Positions 8,957-15,893 of a DNA stretch of 15,893 nt are shown piece after piece. Origin of the DNA: Calocera cornea HHB12733 (Eukaryota > Basidiomycota > Dacrymycetes > Dacrymycetales > Dacrymycetaceae); contig KV424106.1 in NCBI GenBank assembly GCA_001632435.1, forward strand, positions 1-15,893, read 5' to 3'. A program made the translations under genes and the position numbers. The notes below the pieces were generated by a model. The model was not told where the DNA came from and ran no database searches. It saw nothing but the letters and a program-made list of their open reading frames with translations. Within the stretch, counting starts at the first letter, position 1. Every line of letters begins with the position of its first letter.

Positions 8957-11900
8957 CTATCCGAGAAGATTTCTCATTTCCCTCGCCCCCACTGCGCCAC
9001 GCCCAGCCCTCGCCGCGGTCCCAGGCCCAGTGGACGACCCGGCCTGCCCTTCCCTAATCTCCTCTGCAGCGGTGTTAGGTTTGGATTTCTTCCGCGAAGC
9101 ATTCGATTTGCCGCCGGCGTTTTTGCGCTTGCCTTTCTTTCCTGTCACAGGCGCTGGTTCAAGCTCCGCCTGGGGTTCGATCTCCGCGTCCTGATTCGGC
9201 GAAGCCGGCTCGTGATCCACGTCCTGACGCCCCTCGACCGTGAGAGCCTCGGGGGGGTCGTCCGCATTCAGAGGGTCAGAGGTTCCGGCGCCTCGCTTCC
9301 CGGCCTTCTTGGCGGCGGGCTTGCCGGCCGTCTTGGCGGGTGCCTTGCCCTTTGCCTTCGCGGGGGCCTTACCGGCCTTCTTGGTGCCCGACTTCTTCCC
9401 GCCCTTCTTGCCAGTCGTCTTGTCCGTTTGAGCGGCGTGGATCTGGTCCACAGCGTTCTTGCCTTGCTTCTTCGCCTCCCGCTGCTTCTTCTTCTCTGCT
9501 CGCTTCTCCTTGTTGAGCTCCTTATTTTGCTCCCTTTCGAGCTTCCTCTGCTTTCTCTCGTCCGCCTTCTTTTTGGCCTCGGCCCTCTTTCTTTCTTTTT
9601 CCGCGTCTTGGGCAACTTTCTCGGCGGCTCTCCTTTGGGCTTCCCGAGCGAGTACTTCATCGGGGTCCATGGCTTCCAGGTCCACCAGGGCGTCCTGGAC
9701 AGGGACGAGCATATCGGCTTCGTATGTCGCTCCCCGCGGCGCCATCCCGCCCTTTCTCGCGTGGCGTACCAATCGCTTATCGAGCCGCATCCTGGCCTTG
9801 AGATGGCGGCCCTGCGCGTGGTCGATGAGTGCTTCCGTTCCCAGGAACGTCTGCAGGAGACGAGCACGGCCTCGAGACCCGCGGTGCATCACTGGCTCGA
9901 TGGTCCCCCGCAGCAACAAGTGGACGACATGCACGATGAGCTTCTGGGGTCGGCGCCAGAAACGTCCGATGGTCTGCCGTAAACTTTGTGCAGACCACAT
10001 CGGGTCCTGAAGGGTGTGTCAGCGAAGATTGCAGCGGTTAGATCTTAGTTACTTACCAGGATGATCATCACCTTGCCCTCCGACATGTTGAGACCCACCG
10101 AAGCCACCGACGACATGATGAGCACAGTGTCCGTGGAGTCCCGCCATTTCTGTACCGACTCTCGTCGTGCGGGCATACCCATCTTCCCATGCATGGTAGT
10201 CGTCTTGATGCCATGGACGTTCAGAATCTACAGACATCGTCAGAGTGGTTGAGGAGTCAAGAGAATGCTGCTCACCCTAGTCGTGCGATGAAATTGAGAA
10301 GAGAAATGCTGGTAGACTGCGATGCGGGCAGGCGGGTCCTTCCTGGCATAATGCCACTCCTTTGTCTCGTAGTTGTAGTACGGGACCATCTGGTCGCTTC
10401 GGATGATGTTCTGGATCTCTTGCTCCCGCTCCAGTAGCCTCTCCCGACGCGCACGTCTATCCTCGTAGGCCAGCCGTTCTTCATCTCCCAAGGCGTGGAC
10501 GGTCGCGGGAGAGAGCTCCTCCCAGCTGACTAACTCCGGTTCCGTCGGCGGCCGCTGAGCCATGCGATCCAAAACCAGGCGTAAAGGAGGGGCGAGTGCT
10601 TCCCCGCCGGGCTCATGACGAGGGTGGTTCTCTTCCGCGGCCTCCTCGTACTTACTGGGAGGGTCTTCCGGTTTGACGATGTACAGCGGCTCGTCGAAAA
10701 AGACCAGTCGAGACGGCTGCTTCTCATGGAATTCCTTCATATCGCGGAAGATCATGCGAAGAGGCGGTGCATTCTCTCCCACGTGCTGGTAGTAGAGGAT
10801 GGTCGTGAGGAGGCCGTCGAGCTTGGAAGGTGGTGCCTGCTGGTACGCGGCGACGCTTTCCGGCCAGTCGTCCCGAATGCTGCTATCCGTAGACGTCACA
10901 ATGTGCGGTGCAGACGTGGCAGCCCGGTACTCGTTCCAGAAAGGCTATCAAAATCCGTTTAAGTTTTAGCGTCGCTGTTGGGAAGCAAGTTGACTTACGC
11001 CTCCATTGTCAATCAGACTCGGAAGCACCTCGTTCCCGACCCCGCTCCGCGTGCGTTCCCAGATCTTTTTCATGCCCTCCTCCTCGGGCTTCGTCATGTT
11101 GAGCCACATTTCGATGGTGACGTAAGGGGGGAGATCGATGATCGGCTTGCCTTCGGGTGTCTTCGTGTCGATGGTGCGCCGAATCACGCGGCCGGTGTAG
11201 TCCTTGCGGTACATCTCGAGAAGCTGCTGATGCGGAACCCATTCAAGGGCTTCCATCCGCTGAAGGTCGTTCTTCACGCGCCAGCGGTTATGCGCGCGGG
11301 CCCGCGCAATGTCCTTCTCCAGCTCCGCGATAGTCTGCTCTCGAGCCAGCGTCAGGATGGATGGAATGCCAAGCCATCGAGCAATGTATGCGGGGTCCTG
11401 CGGAGAAGATCAGTATCGGTATGTATGACAGGTTGATGTACTTGCCCTGGTCGAAATCATCAGAGGCGTCGCCGTCAATGCCATCATCCAGCATCCTTGG
11501 TCCCTCAGTGCATAAAGGCCCCACAACTGGTGACAGGGTCCCCGATACAAGTGCGCTTCGTCAACGATGACAGCCAGGTACTTCTGGTTGAAGATGGTAT
11601 TCTTGACCGTCTCGTCGTACAGCGGAAGCTTGGGCTGTGCTTTGTACAGGGGCCGCTGAGTCTTGTCGTTGCCGAAGAGCGCCCGCGCATCAAGTGAGGT
11701 TGCCTACACAGCTGGTGTCAGATCGATCACGCGGACCCATGGGAATTGCATACCGCCGACGAAGCCAGAATGACTCGACGGATGAGGGGCATCTTGCTCG
11801 TTTCCCATGCCATCCCGGGCCCAAAGAACTGCTTGTGAACATCCAGGCTGCCTTGATACTCGAAGATGTCCAGTTCATTGGGCCCAATCATGCGGCGAAA

Positions 11901-14022
11901 TTCGTCACGAACTTGATCAATGAGGGTGGGGGGGAGGATGATCAGCCAAGGGAGGTTCGGTATATTTCCGTCTTCAGTACGCGGATTTTTAAGGTTGACT
12001 GGTGCTGCCATTAGTTCCTAACCCATGTTCTGGGATGTGTGCTAACCAAACCGGCCGTGGAACTTCTTCCTTTTCTCAAAGGCCTCGTGCATCTCGATTC
12101 CTTTTGTGATCACGCCCATCGACACCATCGTCTTCCCATATCCTACCTCGTCGAATAACGCCATGGATTCGTTGCGGATCAACCGCTCCGTGAGCTCATC
12201 GACGGCCTCGAGCTGGTGATGCTGAAACGCCAGCGGGATGAGTCGATCCTTGTCGGCCTCCCACTGAGTGGGGTCATCCTCCTCGAGCAAACCATCCGGG
12301 TGGAGGAACCGGCGGAATCCTTTCAAGACGCCGGGCACCGCTTCATCGGCCGGCTCGCCCAAGTCGATGGTCAGCTGCTTGGCGCTCAGCTGGCTCTGCC
12401 GGGGAAGTGCACCGGTCCAGTTTTTGAAGAGCTCCTGGAGCTTCTTGGCGCGAATGCCTCCGACCTCAGCCTCTTCCTCGGCGAGTTCCACTTCTTCTGC
12501 GGTCATGTTGGTGGCGGCTTCAATCGCATTGAGCTTGGCAGTGTGGAATTCATGCCGTTCTTGCAGTGCCATGACGTCGCTTTCCGAGGTGAGGTTGGCC
12601 AGAGTGCGTCGAATGCTAGGGTGCAGCCCTGGAAAAAGTCAGAACAAGCCTCCGAGCTGCTTTCAGTACGTACTTTCGCCTTGATATTTCGCCCGCTGCG
12701 CCGGGGGCAATTGGAGCACCTCGAAGATCAGCTTCATGTCGTCCCTGACTTCTGCGGCGAATTTGGACACCGCGTGTTCCTTCGGCATGTGTCGGGCAAG
12801 GGACACCAGCTCACGGGAGGCATTGAGGACGCGGCCGAGAAATTCGCCGTGATCGGATTCGACTTCCTCCGCACGCATTAAGCGGTAGTCTATGTTCAAT
12901 TAGACAAGTAAGCACGACGGTACGGGATGCTTACCATTCCATATTTTTTGGGCCGCGTCGTGCTTCGCCAGAGTTTTGTGGTACTGGTTAATCGCGGCGG
13001 CCTGATGCTTCCGCCAGTGATTGTGCAGCAGCCAGGCGAGGAGTTGCTCTAAGCGCGGGTTGGCAAAGTTGACGGTGACCGTTGTCGCACCGTCGACAGT
13101 TTCTTTGTCGATGGTGTAGGCGCCTTCCGCCTCGCTTCCGATGAGAGTTCGCGCCAAGATTGGGAACCATCGGTGGTAATCTCGCGGCATGCGACTTCCC
13201 TGTTCCTGAATCAGCAAATGGACGGTAGGGACGAGGCGCAGACAAGGTCAGTACCTTCTCGGAGCCTTGTGCTTTGAGCACCACGTTCCATGGTGTCATC
13301 GAGGGGATGTGGTTGAAAACATCTCGGATATGCGGCGTAATCGCGGAGTGATTGACGTGCATAACCCATTGTTTCCAGAGCACGTAACCCTCGAGGCCCA
13401 GCTTGGTTCTTCCTATTCCGAACTTGAGAAAACGTGTGCGCTTTGCGGCAGTTCGACAGGCCTCGTATTGATCGAGGAAGAGCTTGACACGTTTATACTC
13501 GCGAGGCGAAAAGTACGTCGGCCGTTGGACACGAGGATCGCCTAGAACGGAAAAGATTTGTTGCCAACGCCCAAGTGAGAACACGGTGTCGGGAGGGGCA
13601 TTGGCGGCGACGGGGGCAGGCGAATTTCGATCGGATGCAGGTGGGTTGGGAGGCGCTGCATGCAGAGGATCGGTCGGTAGTCCGTCTGACCCGGAAGGGA
13701 CCGTCGGATCGTCGAACTTAGCGAATTCGGCAACGCGCTCGGGTGGATCGTCGCCGTCGGGGACAGGTTCGTCAGGAGAGTCGGCTCGTCCACCTCTTGC
13801 CGCTTCTTCCGCGTCTTCCTGATCTGCGGGGTCGTCTTCCGCGTCGGATGCAGCGTCGGATGTAGCGTCGGATGCAGCGTCGGATGCGTCTTCGCCAGCG
13901 TCTGAGTCGTGGTCAGCCGGCGAGTTTTCGTTCTCTTCGACGAACTGGATGTCGTCAGGCGAAGGGACCAGCGGGAGGACAGCGAATTGCGCGAAGAGAT
14001 CGGCGTAGTCGGGGATAGGCAT
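8957..14022 (-). CDS. SNF2-family helicase with acidic N-terminus and H1-like tail
   Basis: This encodes a nuclear SNF2-type ATP-dependent DNA translocase of 1542 aa. The ten exons are 14022-13255, 13205-12935, 12889-12674, 12628-12047, 11998-11754, 11703-11446, 11397-10999, 10944-10276, 10227-10057 and 10006-8957. The nine introns are 45-54 nt and every join keeps the frame (total 4629 nt). Residues 39-76 are acidic. The helicase core has a Q-like motif (LAFQHHQLEAVDEL, 551-564), Walker A DEVGYGKT (578-585), motif Ia LIILPPTLI (631-639), DEAH (742-745) and ALTATPL (769-775). The second half has MHGKM (1148-1152), motif V VASVGLNMSEG (1177-1187) and motif VI QTIGRFWRRPQ (1204-1214). A charged coiled-coil-like stretch (about 1314-1375) and a Lys-Ala-Pro-rich histone-H1-like segment (about 1392-1431) follow. 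The catalytic motifs are complete. I cannot name the SNF2 subfamily. Confidence 0.85.
11398..11445 (-). other. GC-AG intron (intron 6 of SNF2 gene)
   Basis: A 48-nt intron with donor AGG/GCAAGT instead of GT, branch-like TACTGAT and acceptor CCGCAG. It joins exon 6, ending ALTATPLMISTR, to exon 7, starting DPAYIARWLG, in phase 0. The nearest GT (AA/GTACAT) would put the next exon out of frame. The strong consensus around the donor is typical of genuine GC-AG introns. Confidence 0.75.
11999..12046 (-). other. Intron 4 of SNF2 gene with two possible acceptors
   Basis: The donor GTTAGC at 12046 can pair with AG ending at 11999 (48 nt) or at 12005 (42 nt). Both keep the frame and differ by two residues just before the motif Ia region. 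The branch-like CTAAT sits about 6 nt before the nearer AG, so the 48-nt form is preferred. Confidence 0.55.
13841..13888 (-). repeat. 12-bp minisatellite in the acidic coding region
   Basis: Four copies of a 12-bp unit (GCGTCGGATGCA with one or two changes) lie in tandem. Being a multiple of three, they encode a repeating Ser-Asp-Ala-Ala/Thr tract within the acidic N-terminal region of the SNF2 protein. The copy number can change without breaking the frame. Confidence 0.8.
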
Positions 14023-14151
14023 TTTGCGAGTTGGGGCGATGGTCGTTTGAGGAGAGTGGAGGAGGATGTGCTGGGGGACCGGCTTGGGGGAGGTGGAGGT
14101 GGAGGGGGGGATGGTGGTGGGGGGAAAGCAAGGAGCGGTGGGCGAGCGGCT
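14023..14151 (-). promoter_or_regulatory. 5' leader of SNF2 gene with pyrimidine-rich tract
   Basis: Between the TATA element and the ATG, the transcribed strand is strongly pyrimidine-rich (about 14078-14125, mostly C and T on the minus strand). CT-rich tracts before the start are common in well-expressed fungal genes. No ATG precedes the one at 14022 in that frame. Confidence 0.5.
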
Positions 14152-14163
14152 GGCTTATATAGG
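14152..14163 (-). promoter_or_regulatory. TATA box of SNF2 gene
   Basis: The minus strand reads CCTATATAAGCC, identical to the element at 8661-8672. It lies 129 bp before the ATG at 14022. Confidence 0.7.
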
Positions 14164-14387
14164 TTTCGGAGCGGGATCAAAGAGCTGCTTTTCCGCCTTT
14201 GATTCCGCTGTTTAGGGGCGGCCCCGGCATCTATATGCCGAGCAGGTGACTCGGTGCCGGTGACGTAAGTTGGCCGATTTTCTGTAGAGATGTTAACCCT
14301 GGGTAACTCTATTTCATTGACCGACTATAGTGACCCCAGTGCAGGCGAATGTCGTCTAAGGGGATGCGGCGGAACAATCTCATCGCT
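14164..14387. promoter_or_regulatory. Upstream region of SNF2 gene with candidate sites
   Basis: This gap between the SNF2 promoter and the satellite array contains three candidate elements. CGGCAT-CTAT-ATGCCG is a short hairpin at 14225-14240. TGACGTAA at 14261-14268 resembles a bZIP/CRE-type site. GTTAACCCTGGGTAAC at 14292-14307 is an imperfect palindrome related to the GTAAC motifs before the RecQ gene. No gene is seen. Confidence 0.35.
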
Positions 14388-15893
14388 CTGACTTTTATGC
14401 GCGCAGCCTGCGACGCGGTTGCACCCCACGCAGGGGGGCGCGGTTGGCAGCGGGTGCATGGGAGATGCTAGGACATTTCTAGGGCTCTGTGTTTTCTACG
14501 CGGAGGCTGGGACTTGGTTGCAAGCCATGCAGGGGGGCGCGCTTGTCAGGACACTCAAAGTGATGAGAGAACGGCACTTTTTCAGGGCTCTGAGTTTTTC
14601 GCGAGCAGACTGCGACGCGGTTGCAAGGTGCGCAGGGGGGCGCGGCTGCCAGCCAGTCTAAGGGGGGAACGGCAGGACATTATCAGGGCCCTGAGTTTTT
14701 CGCGCGCAGGCTGCGACACGGTTGCAGGGCACGCAGGGGGGCGCGGGTGGCAGGCAGTCGAAGGGGGGAAGGGGGGACATTTTCAAGGCCTTGAGTTTTT
14801 CGCGCTCAGGCTGCGACGCGGTTGCAAGGCACGCAGGGGAGAGCGGTTGCCAGGCAGTCCAAGGGTAGAGAGCCTGGGACATTTTCAAGGGATTGACTTT
14901 TTCGCGCGCAGGCTGCGACAAGGTTGCAAGGCACGCAGGGGGGCGCGCTGGCCAGGCAGTCCAAGGGGAGAGAGCTTGGGACATGTTCAGGGCATTGACT
15001 TTTTCGCGCGCAGGCTGCGACGCGGTTGCAAGGCACGCAGGGGGGCGCGGCGGCAGGCAGTCCAAGGTGAGAGAGCTTGGGACATGTTCACGGCATTGAC
15101 TTTTTCGCGCGCAGGCTGCGACGCGGTTGCAAGGCACGCAGGGGGGCGCGGTTGGCAGGCCGTTGAGGGGGGATGGGGGGTCCATTTGAAGTGCCCTGAC
15201 TTTTTCGCGCGCGGGCTGCAACGCGGTTGCAAGCCACGCACGGGGGCGCGGTTGGCAGGCCGTTGAGGGGGGATGGGGGGTCCATTTGAAGTGCCCTGAC
15301 TTTTTCGCGCGCGGGCTGCAACGCGGTTGCAAGCCACGCACGGGGGCGCGGTTGGCAGGCCGTCCGGGGGGGGAAGAGTGGGACACTTTCAGGGCCCTGA
15401 CTTTTTCGCGCGCGTGCTGCAACGCGGTTGCAAGCCACGCACAGGGGCGCGGTTGGCAGGCCGTCCGCCGGGAAGGGTGGGGCATTTTCAAGGCAATGAC
15501 TTTTTCGCGCGCAGGCTGCGACGCGGTTGCAAGGCACGCAGGGGGGCGCGCTTGCCAGGCAGTCCAAGGGGAGAGAGCCTGGGACATTTTCAAGGCATTG
15601 ACTTTTTCGCGCGCAGGCTGCGACGCGGTTGCAAGCCACGCAGGGGGGCGCGGTTGGCAGGCAGTCGAAGGGGGTAGGACATTTTCAAGGCCCTGAGTTT
15701 TTCGCGGGCAGGCTGCGACGCGGTTGCAAGCCACACACGGGGGCGCGGCTGGCAGGCCATCCAGGGGGAGTGGGTTGGGACATTTTCAACGCTCTGAATT
15801 TTCCGCGGGCGGGCTGCAACGCGGTTGCAAGCCACGCACGGGGGCGCGGCCGGCAGGTCATCCAGGGGGAGTGGGCTGGGACGGATTCAGCGC
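14388..15893. repeat. Satellite array, about 100-bp units, runs off the window
   Basis: At least 15 tandem units begin at 14388, 14487, 14590, 14691, 14791, 14893, 14995, 15096, 15196, 15296, 15396, 15496, 15598, 15693 and 15793. The period is 95-103 bp, mostly 100-102. Each unit has a conserved core (TTTTTCGCGCGCAGGCTGCG, then CGCGGTTGCAAG, then a run of four to six G before CGCG) and a variable G-rich spacer. The first two units are diverged, as at the edge of an array. The core can form a stem (CGCGCGCAG with CTGCGACGCG, one bulge). Long open frames cross the array on both strands, but they are by-products of its composition. A subtelomeric satellite is the likely identity. Confidence 0.9.
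15142..15363. repeat. Perfect 100-bp tandem duplication within the array
   Basis: Bases 15142-15263 are identical to 15242-15363, so this 222-bp stretch has exact 100-bp periodicity, while other units differ at many positions. It marks a recent duplication or homogenisation event such as unequal exchange. Confidence 0.85.

Noticed and set aside
8918..9982. Plus-strand open frame of 354 codons, leucine-rich
   Set aside because: It is the antisense of the lysine/alanine-rich SNF2 tail; AAG and GCC-rich codons read backwards give Leu, Phe and Gly runs that mimic membrane segments.
13542..14180. Minus-strand 212-codon Ser/Pro/Thr-rich frame
   Set aside because: It is an alternative frame of SNF2 exon 1 and its leader; the chosen frame joins correctly to exon 2 and starts at a good ATG after the TATA element.
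14288..14310. Telomeric repeat (TTAACCC-like) sequence
   Set aside because: Only an isolated TTAACCC is present, with no tandem array, so it is not telomere sequence.
14514..15734. Long open frames across the satellite on both strands (250 and 358 codons)
   Set aside because: They are made of repeated translations of the roughly 100-bp unit in shifting frames, with no family resemblance. GC-rich repeats poor in stop codons give such frames by chance.
1..15893. CRISPR array, bacterial operon or ribosome binding sites
   Set aside because: The only regular repeat is a roughly 100-bp satellite without short identical repeats and unique spacers, and the genes contain spliceosomal introns, so the DNA is eukaryotic.

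Overview
The window looks like accessory, probably subtelomeric, DNA of a filamentous basidiomycete fungus (Agaricomycete-like). The reasons are these. Every intron I could reconstruct is 45-56 nt, with fungal donor, branch and acceptor signals, and each keeps the reading frame. The largest gene is an OrsD-type zinc-finger/RecQ helicase of the telomere-linked helicase kind. A fragment resembles a fungal Argonaute. One end of the window is a satellite array of about 100 bp units. I see no telomeric TTAGGG array, so the distance to and direction of the chromosome end are unknown. The species cannot be named from the sequence.

Layout, left to right. 1-1156 has no convincing gene but holds three strong inverted repeats (279-331, 624-688, 850-920). 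About 1157-1640 (minus) is a broken fragment resembling the Argonaute N-terminal region, with one intact intron and a frame break at a homopolymer. 1942-7594 (minus) is a four-exon gene for an OrsD-like zinc-finger plus RecQ helicase protein of about 1833 aa. 7837-8583 (minus) is an intronless gene for a 248-aa protein with a PD-(D/E)XK nuclease-like pattern. 8957-14022 (minus) is a ten-exon gene for a 1542-aa SNF2-family helicase with an acidic N-terminus and a histone-H1-like lysine-rich tail. From 14388 to the end runs a satellite array of 15 units, 95-103 bp each, which continues past the window.

The three intact genes lie head-to-tail on the minus strand, separated by about 240 and 370 bp. 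Each is preceded by nearly the same TATA element, CCTATA(T)AAGCC, and a diverged version (CCCTATATGAAG) precedes the Argonaute fragment. RecQ helicase, nuclease-like protein and SNF2 translocase could therefore form a co-inherited DNA-processing cassette at a chromosome end. That functional link is inference; the gene structures and motifs are read directly from the sequence.

Exon boundaries were worked out by hand from splice signals and frame continuity. The summed exons of the two large genes are divisible by three (5502 nt and 4629 nt), which strongly supports the models. The 5' start of the RecQ gene and the far C-terminal end of the SNF2 gene are the least certain points.
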